Below, piece after piece: positions 17,442-26,163 of a DNA stretch of 64,000 nt (position 1 is its first letter; the number at the start of each line of letters is the position of its first letter). The stretch is from Chromohalobacter beijerinckii. GTDB lineage: Bacteria; Pseudomonadota; Gammaproteobacteria; Pseudomonadales; Halomonadaceae. Below the pieces are notes generated by a model, which was not told the DNA's origin, searched no databases, and saw only the letters and a program-made list of their open reading frames with translations. Location of the stretch: NCBI RefSeq assembly GCF_023061185.1, contig NZ_JAKGAK010000014.1, positions 1-64,000 on the forward strand, written 5' to 3'. The translations under genes and the position numbers were made by a program.

Positions 17442-19153
17442 GACAAGGCCTCCGACGATGCCGGTACTTCGTGTGCATGCAACTGCCCCGCCTCGAGACG
17501 CAGCACGCGGTCGGCCATACCCATCACGGCGGGATGGTGTGTGGCGATGACCAGAGTGCGGCCTTGTGCGGCCAGTTGCGTCAGCCCCTCGATCACGCGT
17601 TGCTCGCTGTCGGGGTCGAGGCTGGCCGTGGGTTCGTCGAGCAGCACCAGGGGCGCATCACTGAGAAATACCCGGGCCAGCGCCAGGCGGCTGGCCTGCC
17701 CGCCGGAAAGCCCCAGACCGCGTTCCCCGAGGGACGTGTCGAGTCCTTCGGGCAAAGCGCTCAGCAAGTCACCGAGCTGTGCCGCGCTCAGCGCCTCGCG
17801 CAACCGGTCGTCATTGGCATCGGGCGCGACCAGGCGCAAATTCTCGGCCAGCGTGCCCTGCATCAAGAACGGACGTTGATCGAGCCAGGCCACGCGTGTC
17901 TCCGTACGCAACGCAACTTCGCCCGCCTCGGCATCGACGAAGCCGGCGAGCACCTGTAGCAACGTCGACTTGCCGGTGCCCGAGGGCCCGACCAGCGCCA
18001 CCACCTCGCCATCGGCGATATCGAGATCGAGCGGCCCCAGCACCCGGCCGCGTCCGGCATGCGCCACACTGACATCGGTCAGGCGCGCCCGCAGTGGCAG
18101 CGTGTCGTCGAGCTCACTGTCTAGAGACTCCATTCGCGGACCCTGTGGTGGCGTCTGCGACAACAATGTGCGCAAGCCCTCGGCAGCCCCCAGAGCACTG
18201 GCGCGGTCATGATAATGCTGGGCCAGCAAGCGCAGCGGCTGGAAGAAGTCCGGTGCCATGAACAGCAAGAACAAACCGCTGAACAGTGTCAGTTGATCGG
18301 CGGGGCCGAACTGGATATAGCCCAGCAATCCAAAACCGATGTAGATGGCGATCACCGCAATCGACACCGAGGCGAAGAACTCCAGCACCGCCGAGGAGAG
18401 AAACGCCACGCGTAGCGTTTTCATGTTGCGCCGCCGGTAGTCGTCGGCCACCGCCGTGACCTCCTCGGTGGCCTGACGGGTGCGCCCAAACATCTGCAAG
18501 GTGGTCAGCCCGCGCACGCGGTCGAGGAAATGTCCTGCGAGACGCGTCATGGCCTGGAACTGCTGCTCGTTGAGGCGCTGGGCGCCCATGCCGATCAGCG
18601 CCATGAAAAGCGGAATCAGCGGCGCCGCAATCAGGAAGAACGACGCTGCCAGCCAGTCCAGCGAGAACGCCACGCCGAGAAAGATCAGCGGCAGCACCAC
18701 CGCCAGCGTGGCCTGGGGCACGTAACGCGCGATATAGCCTTCCAGCGCTTCGACCTGATCGACCAGTTGCGCGGTACTCCCGGCGCTATGCCGCTCGGCG
18801 AGATGCACCGGCCCCAGCGCCGCGAGTTGATCGAGCACCTGAGCGCGCACGTCTGCCTTGACACGCAGTCCGGCTTCCATACCACTGGTCTCCTGCAGCC
18901 ACTGCGCGAGCCCGCGCACGATCACCGCGCCAGCCAGCGCCACCGCATAGGGCCATAGCATCACCAAGGCCGTGTCGTGGACCACGACCGCGCTGATCAA
19001 CCATGCCATCAGGCCCAGTTGCGCGAGTGTCGCGAGTCCGCCGATGACACCGGCGGCGATGGCGAGGCTCAGCCAGCCGCGCACCTCACGGGATTGCGCG
19101 GCCAGCCATTGGCGCGACGCGCGCGCCGAGGTTTGGGCTTGAGATCGAGACAC
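17438..19153 (-). CDS. cydD: Heterodimeric thiol ABC exporter subunit CydD
   Basis: A 571-residue partner of CydC. The membrane domain covers about residues 20-320. The ATPase has Walker A GPSGTGKSTLL, signature LSGGQASRLALARV and Walker B LVLLDEPTASLD. It lies 3 bases after cydB. The order cydA-cydB-cydD-cydC puts the oxidase and its assembly exporter in one transcript. Confidence 0.92.
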   Translation of the reverse strand: MSRSQAQTSARASRQWLAAQSREVRGWLSLAIAAGVIGGLATLAQLGLMAWLISAVVVHDTALVMLWPYAVALAGAVIVRGLAQWLQETSGMEAGLRVKADVRAQVLDQLAALGPVHLAERHSAGSTAQLVDQVEALEGYIARYVPQATLAVVLPLIFLGVAFSLDWLAASFFLIAAPLIPLFMALIGMGAQRLNEQQFQAMTRLAGHFLDRVRGLTTLQMFGRTRQATEEVTAVADDYRRRNMKTLRVAFLSSAVLEFFASVSIAVIAIYIGFGLLGYIQFGPADQLTLFSGLFLLFMAPDFFQPLRLLAQHYHDRASALGAAEGLRTLLSQTPPQGPRMESLDSELDDTLPLRARLTDVSVAHAGRGRVLGPLDLDIADGEVVALVGPSGTGKSTLLQVLAGFVDAEAGEVALRTETRVAWLDQRPFLMQGTLAENLRLVAPDANDDRLREALSAAQLGDLLSALPEGLDTSLGERGLGLSGGQASRLALARVFLSDAPLVLLDEPTASLDPDSEQRVIEGLTQLAAQGRTLVIATHHPAVMGMADRVLRLEAGQLHAHEVPASSEALS

Positions 19154-19156
19154 GGC

Positions 19157-20158
19157 TCAGTGATACCCATCGCCGACACGCACCTTGCCGCGGAATACCC
19201 AGTACGACCAGGCGGTATAGGTCAGAATGATGGGCACCACGAACAGCACGCCGATCAGCAGGAAGAACTGCGACTCGGGTGCCGAAGCGGCATCCCACAA
19301 GGTGTAATCAGGCGGAATGACATACGGCCAGCGACTCACCAGCAGCCCCAGGTAGGTAAAGATGAACATCCCCAGAGTGAGCAGGAATGCCAGCAGCTCA
19401 CGCCCCTTGCGGTTGGCGGCATAGATGCCGATCACGCAGGCCAAGGCTAGCGCCGGCAGCAGCCAGATCACCTGCATGTGGTCGAACCAGCGTTCCCAGA
19501 CGCCGGGATCGATCCATGGCGTCCACAGGCTGACGACGGCGAAGACGACCACGACCCCGATGAGCAACTTGGGCACCAGGCCACGCGCCCATTCACGCAC
19601 ATGCCCTTCCGACTTGAGCACCAGCCAGGTCGATCCCAGCAGCGCATAGCCGGCCACCAGCCCCAAGCCGGTGATCACCGAAAACGGCGTCAGCCAGTCG
19701 AGCGCTCCGCCGGTGAACACGCGATCGGCGGTTTCGAAGCCTTCAATATAGGCCCCCACCACGGCGCCCTGGGCGAAGGCCGCCACGAAGGAGCCACCAG
19801 CAAAGGCGGCATTCCACCAGTTACGCGTGCGCCGCGACTTGAAGCGGAATTCGAAGGCCACGCCACGAAAGATCAAGCCCGCCAACATCAGGAAGACCCC
19901 AATGTACATCGCCGGCAACAGGATCGAATAAACCAGCGGGAAGGCCCCGATCAGCCCGGCGCCCCCCAGTACCAGCCACGTCTCGTTGCCGTCCCATACC
20001 GGCGCGACGGAGTTCATCATCACGTCACGCGCATCTTCGTCCGGGGCGAAGGGAAACAGAATCCCCAGCCCTAGGTCGAAACCATCCATGAGCACGTACA
20101 TGATCACGCCGAAGGCGATGATGACGGCCCAGATCAACGAGAGATCGAATATTTCCAT
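19157..20158 (-). CDS. cydB: Cytochrome bd-type quinol oxidase subunit II
   Basis: A 333-residue integral membrane protein with about eight to nine helices. The start MEIFDLSLIWAVIIAF and GNETWLVLGG are CydB hallmarks. It is shorter than E. coli CydB (379) and close to the CioB subgroup. It partners CydA in the terminal oxidase that reduces oxygen to water. The ribosome site AGGAG overlaps the end of cydA. Confidence 0.92.
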   Translation of the reverse strand: MEIFDLSLIWAVIIAFGVIMYVLMDGFDLGLGILFPFAPDEDARDVMMNSVAPVWDGNETWLVLGGAGLIGAFPLVYSILLPAMYIGVFLMLAGLIFRGVAFEFRFKSRRTRNWWNAAFAGGSFVAAFAQGAVVGAYIEGFETADRVFTGGALDWLTPFSVITGLGLVAGYALLGSTWLVLKSEGHVREWARGLVPKLLIGVVVVFAVVSLWTPWIDPGVWERWFDHMQVIWLLPALALACVIGIYAANRKGRELLAFLLTLGMFIFTYLGLLVSRWPYVIPPDYTLWDAASAPESQFFLLIGVLFVVPIILTYTAWSYWVFRGKVRVGDGYH

Positions 20159-20161
20159 GGC

Positions 20162-21583
20162 TTAGCTCCTGTTCGGGGCGCGGTCGTCGCGCGCATCATC
20201 GAAGGGCACGTGGGCGGCGGACATGGGCCTCGCCGGGCGGTCGTGGCTATCCAGATCCTCTGTATCGTCGTGCTCATCAAGGCCCTGATTGATTACCTTG
20301 CACAGGTAATAGACACCGGCGATGAAGATCACGGCATAGACAGCGATATAGCCCAGCAGCGTGAACAGCACCATACCGCCACTCAGCGAGGGCGTGATGG
20401 CATCGGCGTAGTCGAGCACGCCGTAGATCAGCCACGGCGAGCGCCCGGTTTCGGTCACGACCCAGCCCGCGACCACCGCCACGAACGGCGCCAGGCTCAT
20501 GCCCTGCAGTCCACGCAAGAACCAGCGACTGCGATACACGCGCCCGCCCTTGCGTAGCACCAATCCGGCAACGGCGAAGGCAATCATCAAGAGCCCTAAT
20601 GCCACCATCACGCGGAAGCTATAGAAGGTGATCCACACCGGCGGCTGTTGCGCGCGGTCGATTTGATCGAGCCCGGGGACGACGCCGTCTGGGTCGTGTC
20701 GCAAGATGAGGCTGGCGCCGTTGGGAATGCCGATCTCGAAACGGTTAGCCTGCAGATCGCGATCCGGCAACGCGAAGAGCAACAACGGCACGTTCGACTC
20801 GGTTTCCCAGTTACCCTCCATGGCAGCGATTTTCATCGGCTGGTGTTCCAGCGTATTGAGACCGTGCTCGTCACCGACGAAGGCTTGTAGCGGCGCCAGA
20901 AATAGCAGCAGCCATAGTGTCATCGACAGCGCGCGCTTATGAGCATCGACCTCACGACCGCGCAGCAAGAACCAGGCACTGACACCGGTCACCACGAAAC
21001 CACCGGTCAAGAACGCCGCCAGGGCCATGTGCGTGAAGCGATACGGGAAGGACGCGTTGAAGATCGCATCGAACCAAGAGGTCACATGGATCACACCCTC
21101 GCGGATCTCATAGCCATCGGGCGTCTGCATCCAACTGTTGGTGGCAAGAATCCAGAACGCCGAGATGAAAGTCCCCACGGCGACCATCAGCGCGGCAAAA
21201 AAGTGCACCGCCGGCGAGACACGATGCCGGCCGAACAGCAATACGCCCAGGAAGCCAGCTTCGAGGAAGAACGCCGTGACCACCTCGTAACTCAGCATCG
21301 GACCAATGAAGTTCGCCGCCATCTGCGCGAAGTTGCTCCAGTTTGTCCCGAACTGGAACGCCATCACGATGCCGGACACCACGCCCATGCCAAAGACCAC
21401 GGCGAAGACCTTGGTCCAGAACAGGCCGAGGCGATCCCAGACGCGGTTCCCCGTGGTGACGTAAAGGCCCTGCAGCACGGCGATATAGGAGGCAAGCCCG
21501 ATCGTGAAGACCGGGAAGATGGCATGAAAAGAAACCACGAATGCAAACTGCAATCGCGACAGGAGAATCGGATCTAGCGCCAT
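20162..21583 (-). CDS. cydA: Cytochrome bd-type quinol oxidase subunit I
   Basis: This 473-residue subunit binds hemes b558, b595 and d. Visible landmarks are LSRLQFAFVVSFHAIFP, with the N-terminal heme His, and GRSPWLIYG. The Q-loop (about residues 245-310) is short, as in the cyanide-insensitive CioA type. I chose ATG 21583 because AAGGAG stands 6 bases upstream and the family starts M-x-L-D; an ATG seven codons earlier is less well placed. Confidence 0.93.
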   Translation of the reverse strand: MALDPILLSRLQFAFVVSFHAIFPVFTIGLASYIAVLQGLYVTTGNRVWDRLGLFWTKVFAVVFGMGVVSGIVMAFQFGTNWSNFAQMAANFIGPMLSYEVVTAFFLEAGFLGVLLFGRHRVSPAVHFFAALMVAVGTFISAFWILATNSWMQTPDGYEIREGVIHVTSWFDAIFNASFPYRFTHMALAAFLTGGFVVTGVSAWFLLRGREVDAHKRALSMTLWLLLFLAPLQAFVGDEHGLNTLEHQPMKIAAMEGNWETESNVPLLLFALPDRDLQANRFEIGIPNGASLILRHDPDGVVPGLDQIDRAQQPPVWITFYSFRVMVALGLLMIAFAVAGLVLRKGGRVYRSRWFLRGLQGMSLAPFVAVVAGWVVTETGRSPWLIYGVLDYADAITPSLSGGMVLFTLLGYIAVYAVIFIAGVYYLCKVINQGLDEHDDTEDLDSHDRPARPMSAAHVPFDDARDDRAPNRS

Positions 21584-21907
21584 GGCTGACTCCTTGAAGC
21601 CCACGTAGTCGGAATGTCATCGGAAAGAGGTGGTCATAGCCGAAAAAGGCCCGCCGCCTGGATCTTCTTGTTTCGTTTCCAATACCCCTACATCGTAGAG
21701 GGTTTATATAGACTTAAAAAGCGCCGTGGCGGGATTTCGTATGTGTCGCGTTGCCGCAAGGCAAATTGCCGCATGCGCGCCGATGTCGCAGCCGATTTAA
21801 TTCTGCGTCGTTCGTCTAACGGAGAATGCCATACATCTTTGGTAGGATAGTCGTACCAACAAAGCATGGTCGGCGCCCGGCGCGACCGCTCTCGACAAGG
21901 ATCACTC
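21584..21907. other. Divergent control region between cydA and cstA
   Basis: These 324 bases separate two divergent operons. I see a small tetraloop hairpin TTGCC-GCAA-GGCAA (21751-21764) and a dyad TTGGTA-N9-TACCAA at 21839-21859. No ANR/FNR box (TTGAT-N4-ATCAA) is evident, although low-oxygen control of cydAB would be expected. No coding frame of interest is present. Confidence 0.45.
21839..21859 (+). promoter_or_regulatory. Dyad upstream of cstA
   Basis: TTGGTA-N9-TACCAA centres about 59 bases before the cstA start. Position and symmetry suggest an operator; the regulator is unknown. Confidence 0.35.
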
Positions 21908-23662
21908 ATGAACGCTATCTGGATCGCCATCTTCGGCGCCGTGTGTTTCGTGATGGGCTATCGCTTCTATTCGAAGTTCATCGCCGAACGCATTTACCGG
22001 CTTGACCCCGATTTCCAAACGCCCGCTCACACTTATCAAGATGGCGTCGACTATGTGCCCACCAACAAGTGGATTCTGTGGGGCCACCACTTTACCTCAG
22101 TGGCTGGCGCAGCCCCCATCGTGGGGCCGGCCATCGCCATCTACTGGGGCTGGCTACCGGCCATCTTGTGGGTCGTGCTAGGGACCGTGTTCGCAGCCGG
22201 CGTGCATGACTTTGGCGCGGTAGTGCTTTCCAATCGCCACAAAGGGCACTCGGTCGGCACACTAGCCAACAAACTGATCGGCCAACGCGCCAAACTATTG
22301 TTCCTGTTCATCATCTTGATCCTGGTATTGATGCTCAATGCGGTCTTCGCCTGGGTCATCGCCAAGCTGTTCATCACCTTCCCCGCTAGCGTGCTCTCGG
22401 TGTTCATCCAGATACCGCTGGCGGTGTGGATCGGCTACCGCGTCTATCGCCACTCCGGATCGATGCTCCTGCCCTCGGTCATCGCCCTCGCCGTCATGTA
22501 TGGCGCAGCGCTCCTGGCCAGCGAGGTCCCCATACTTCAACTCGATCTGGTCAGTTGGTTCGGTGGCGGTGACACCGAGGTGATAGGTAACTTCGATGCC
22601 ACCTCGATGGCCTTTTTGGTATGGATCGTAGTGTTGATGGTGTATGTGTATATCGCTTCGACACTCCCCGTCTGGAAGCTGTTGCAGCCGCGCGATTATA
22701 TCAACTCGCACCAGCTCGTCGTCGGCCTGGCGCTTTTGTATCTGGGGCTACTTTTTGGTGCGCCGGAAATGACCGCGCCCAGCGTCAACGGCGAAGCCGA
22801 GGTTAGCTGGTATCCGCTGCTGTTCATCACCATCGCCTGTGGGGCCATTTCCGGCTTCCATGGTTTGGTCGCCTCGGGCACCACCTCCAAACAGCTCGAC
22901 AAGGAAACCGATGCACGCATGATCGGTTATGGCGGCGCTTTGGGCGAAGGCATGCTGGCGATGATCGCAATCATCGCCGTGGGCACGCTGTTTGCGTCCG
23001 GCACCGACTTTACTGCTACCTATTCAAGCTTTTCGGCAGCAGGATCCAGCGGTTTGAGCTCGTTTGTGGAAGGCGCCGGGCAATTGGCCGGCAACCTCGG
23101 CATCCCCGAGCACATGGGCTCGACCCTGGTCGCCGTCATCGTGGTCAGCTTCGCCGCCACCACCCTGGATACCGCCGTACGTCTGATGCGTTACATCATC
23201 GCCGAACTGGGTAACGAATACGGTATGCCAGTGATCGCTCGCAAGCATGTCGCGACCAGCATCGCCGTCATTACCAGCGCGGCGTTGGTGATTCTGCCGG
23301 AAGGCCCCAATGGCTTCGGCTCGGGCGGTTATCTGCTGTGGCCACTGTTCGGCACCAGCAACCAGTTGCTGGCCGGTATCACCCTGATGCTGGTCTCGGT
23401 GTGGCTCAAACGCCAGGGCCGCCCGGTGGTCTTCACGCTGGTGCCGATGCTATTCCTGCTGGTCATGACGCTGTGGGCCATGGGCCAACAAGTGATCTTC
23501 ACCTGGTCGGGCTTCGGCGATGCCGACCGCAACTTGCTGCTGTTCACCTTTGGCAGCTTGATCATGGTGTTCACGCTATGGATCCTGCTCGAGGCCTCGC
23601 GCAGCTTCCGCCAGGGCCCGACAGCCTCGCAAGAGTCGTTGAGTTCCGATGACTCGCGCTGA
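21908..23662 (+). CDS. cstA: Carbon starvation protein A family transporter
   Basis: A 584-residue membrane protein with about 15-16 helices. CstA motifs include GHHFTSVAGAAPIVGPAIA, FAAGVHDFGAVVLSNRHKG and GFHGLVASGTTSKQLD. CstA/BtsT proteins take up pyruvate or peptides. The start at ATG 21908 has AAGGA 8 bases before it. It overlaps the next gene by 14 bases. Confidence 0.92.
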   Translation: MNAIWIAIFGAVCFVMGYRFYSKFIAERIYRLDPDFQTPAHTYQDGVDYVPTNKWILWGHHFTSVAGAAPIVGPAIAIYWGWLPAILWVVLGTVFAAGVHDFGAVVLSNRHKGHSVGTLANKLIGQRAKLLFLFIILILVLMLNAVFAWVIAKLFITFPASVLSVFIQIPLAVWIGYRVYRHSGSMLLPSVIALAVMYGAALLASEVPILQLDLVSWFGGGDTEVIGNFDATSMAFLVWIVVLMVYVYIASTLPVWKLLQPRDYINSHQLVVGLALLYLGLLFGAPEMTAPSVNGEAEVSWYPLLFITIACGAISGFHGLVASGTTSKQLDKETDARMIGYGGALGEGMLAMIAIIAVGTLFASGTDFTATYSSFSAAGSSGLSSFVEGAGQLAGNLGIPEHMGSTLVAVIVVSFAATTLDTAVRLMRYIIAELGNEYGMPVIARKHVATSIAVITSAALVILPEGPNGFGSGGYLLWPLFGTSNQLLAGITLMLVSVWLKRQGRPVVFTLVPMLFLLVMTLWAMGQQVIFTWSGFGDADRNLLLFTFGSLIMVFTLWILLEASRSFRQGPTASQESLSSDDSR

Positions 23663-23945
23663 TGACGAACGAACCGCGTCCGCCGGTTGGCGGACGCGGA
23701 TCAAACGTCTCATCGAGGGCTACGACGCGGTTCTGAGCCTTCAGCACCGCCGTGAGATCGTCCGCGAACTTCAGGATGAAGAAGATCTTTTCATGCTGTT
23801 GTGCTTCTGCGACATGATGGGGATCCCCAACCCCGTCGGCGACATGACCCTGGAGCTTTATCCCTACATGCTCGAACGCTTTCACGAATGGCATAAGCGC
23901 CAGGGCATGCCCCGCTCACCACTGGATGGTTTTCGCTGTTGCTGA
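23649..23945 (+). CDS. cory-CC-star protein
   Basis: A 98-residue protein ending in FRCC immediately before the stop, the feature that names the cory-CC-star family. The middle carries DLFMLLCFCDMMGIPNP. Its function is not known. The start lies inside the end of cstA, and the next gene is an ArsA-like ATPase. This trio is a recurrent genomic neighbourhood as I recall it, which suggests a joint role in CstA-linked uptake or membrane-protein handling. Confidence 0.75.
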   Translation: MTRADDERTASAGWRTRIKRLIEGYDAVLSLQHRREIVRELQDEEDLFMLLCFCDMMGIPNPVGDMTLELYPYMLERFHEWHKRQGMPRSPLDGFRCC

Positions 23946-23987
23946 ACGACGCCGATGGCGTGGCACAACCGAGGAGAAACAGCCGAT

Positions 23988-24929
23988 ATGGCCAAAAGCC
24001 TTTTTTTCGGCGGCAAGGGCGGCGTCGGCAAAACCAGCTGTGCGACCGCTTACGCGCTAAGCTGCGCGGATGCCGGATGGAACACCCTGCTGGTGTCCAC
24101 CGACCCCGCCCACAACCTGGCCGATCTATTCGGCCGCCAACCCGGCCCGACGCCAACGCGCATGCGCCCTGGCCTGGATGTCGTCGAACTCGACCCCGAT
24201 CATGAGACGAAACGCTATCTGGACCAGGTCAAGGCCAACATCAAGCCCATGGTGAGCGGCGAACGCAGCGCAGCGGTATTTCGCCAGCTCGACCTGGCTC
24301 GCCATGCTCCGGGCACCGAGGAAGCTGCCTTGTTCGATGCGCTGGTCGGCTTGTTGCTCGATACCGGGCAACACTACGACCGCTTGGTCTTCGACACCGC
24401 GCCAGGCGGCCATACCGTGCGTTTGCTCGCGCTGCCGGAGATCATGGGCGCCTGGGTGGACGGCTTGATGCAACGTCGCCATAAAGTGCGCAGCGATTAC
24501 AAAGCCTGGCTGGGAGACGGCGAGGTGGTCGACGACCCCATTCAGGAGGTACTGATGCGTCGCCGAGGGCGTCTCGCCGCCGCTCGCGAACATCTGACCT
24601 GCCCTGAACACTCGGCGATGATCTTGGTCGCCAACCCGGAACGCCTGCCAGCGCTGGAAACCGCGCGCACGCGTGACCTGCTGGAAACCAACGGCCTTAA
24701 TGTGGGCGCGGTGGTCATCAACAAATGCCTGCCCACGACGGTCGATAGCCAATGGCTCGCCAATTGGCGCGAGGAGCAACGCCCCTGGATCGAGCAGCTC
24801 GAGGCGTCATTCGCGGATCGCACATGTATACGCATCGAACATCAGCCCCACGCACCCGCCTCGATCGAGGACCTACGCCCGCTCTGCGAAGCCCTTGGCG
24901 ACCTCTCGCCCTGGCATGCGCACGCCTGA
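23988..24929 (+). CDS. ArsA/GET3-family ATPase
   Basis: A 313-residue P-loop ATPase with the deviant Walker A GGKGGVGKTSCA at residues about 7-18, switch I DPAHNLADLF, and switch II DTAPGGHTVRLL. There is a single ATPase domain and no metal-binding cysteine triad, so arsenite transport is unlikely. No other ars genes are nearby. GET3-like clients or coupling to CstA via the cory-CC-star protein is more plausible. The start at ATG 23988 has GAGGAG 11 bases upstream. Confidence 0.85.
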   Translation: MAKSLFFGGKGGVGKTSCATAYALSCADAGWNTLLVSTDPAHNLADLFGRQPGPTPTRMRPGLDVVELDPDHETKRYLDQVKANIKPMVSGERSAAVFRQLDLARHAPGTEEAALFDALVGLLLDTGQHYDRLVFDTAPGGHTVRLLALPEIMGAWVDGLMQRRHKVRSDYKAWLGDGEVVDDPIQEVLMRRRGRLAAAREHLTCPEHSAMILVANPERLPALETARTRDLLETNGLNVGAVVINKCLPTTVDSQWLANWREEQRPWIEQLEASFADRTCIRIEHQPHAPASIEDLRPLCEALGDLSPWHAHA

Positions 24930-24953
24930 GCCAGTTGCTTGTCGCAGATTCAC

Positions 24954-25928
24954 CTAGCGCCCACCGATGACCGACATGACCAACCATGCCGTATAAGCGA
25001 TAAACGTCGCCAATAACAAGGCCGCTTCCAGACGGTTGATGCGCCCCTGGCCCTTCCAGCCGATGCCAAACACGGTCAGCGCCAGGGTCAGGCCCGCCAT
25101 GACCGGCCAGTCCCGGACGAGCACCGCACTATCTACATTGATCGGATCAATGATGCCCGCTAGCCCCACCACGGCGAGGGTGTTGAAGAGGTTGGAGCCC
25201 ACCACGTTCCCGATGACAAGATCATGCTCGTTCTTGCGCACCGCGCTGATCGAGGAGGCAAGCTCGGGTAGCGAGGTCCCGATGGCGACCACCGTCAAGC
25301 CGATGATCAGATCGCTGACCCCGAATGCCGAGGCAATATCCACTGCACCCCACACCAACAAACGTGAACTGGCGATCAGCATGACCAGACCCACCAGGGT
25401 CCAGGTGATTGCACGCTTGAGTGTCATCTCCTGAGCATCAAGATTAGCCGTCGTATTGTCAGCTAGCGCGTCACTTCCCTTCTGGCGTCCACGCATGACG
25501 CTATAGGTCAGCAACGCCGCCAGCATCGCCAACAGCAATACGGCGTCCCAACGCGAGACGTCGCCATCCTGCAGGCACCATAGCGATGCCACCGTCACTA
25601 GCATCAATAGTGGCAACTCCTGACGCAGCACTTGGGAGTGCATCGTCAGCGGGCTGAGCAATGCCACCAGGCCTACGATCAGGCCGATATTGGCAATGTT
25701 GGAGCCATAGGCGTTACCCAGCGCGAGGCCGGGATTGCCTTGCCAGGCGGAAAGCCCTGAGACCATCAATTCCGGCGCCGAGGTGCCAAAGCCGATGATG
25801 ACCATGCCGATCAACAGCGGCGGTAACCCCAGGTGGCGCGAGGTCGCCGCTGCACCATCGACGAATCGATCGGCGCTCCATACCAGGACCGCCAATCCCA
25901 ACGCTACGGCAATGATGGCCATTAGCAC
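24954..25928 (-). CDS. Calcium/sodium antiporter (CaCA family, YrbG-like)
   Basis: A 324-residue membrane protein with two inverted alpha-repeats: GFGTSAPELMVSGLSA (about residues 46-61) and AIGTSLPELASSISAV (about 205-220), the cation-binding motifs of Na/Ca exchangers. About ten helices are expected. The GTG at 25928 is 7 bases from AAGGAG; an ATG two codons later is less well spaced. The leader has a 16-bp tandem duplication that copies part of the ribosome site. Confidence 0.9.
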   Translation of the reverse strand: MLMAIIAVALGLAVLVWSADRFVDGAAATSRHLGLPPLLIGMVIIGFGTSAPELMVSGLSAWQGNPGLALGNAYGSNIANIGLIVGLVALLSPLTMHSQVLRQELPLLMLVTVASLWCLQDGDVSRWDAVLLLAMLAALLTYSVMRGRQKGSDALADNTTANLDAQEMTLKRAITWTLVGLVMLIASSRLLVWGAVDIASAFGVSDLIIGLTVVAIGTSLPELASSISAVRKNEHDLVIGNVVGSNLFNTLAVVGLAGIIDPINVDSAVLVRDWPVMAGLTLALTVFGIGWKGQGRINRLEAALLLATFIAYTAWLVMSVIGGR

Positions 25929-25936
25929 GATACTTC

Positions 25937-25968
25937 TCCTTGAATGTCGTTGTCCTTGAATGTCGTCG
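25937..25968 (-). repeat. Two-copy 16-bp tandem repeat in the antiporter leader
   Basis: TCCTTGAATGTCGTTG (25937-25952) is repeated at 25953-25968 with one change. On the coding (minus) strand each copy ends in CAAGGA, so a decoy Shine-Dalgarno-like element lies 16 bases before the real one. Confidence 0.8.
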
Positions 25969-26163
25969 TGTCATGCATGTTATCGCGAAGCCGCGCTATT
26001 CTAACGCAATCCACCGAGCACGCTACTGACAAACATACGCACGTGAATGTACGCTGTTCGCGCTCCTGATTTTTTCAGGCAAAAGTCTGTCGGAATATCG
26101 TCGCACCGAATTGCTATAGTGCATGCATCATTCGGCACCACAAACCTATGAGCGAGACTGAGT

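Noticed and set aside
23988-24929. Arsenite efflux ATPase ArsA
   Set aside because: Single ATPase domain, no metal-binding cysteine triad and no arsB/arsR nearby; a GET3-like role with CstA is more plausible.
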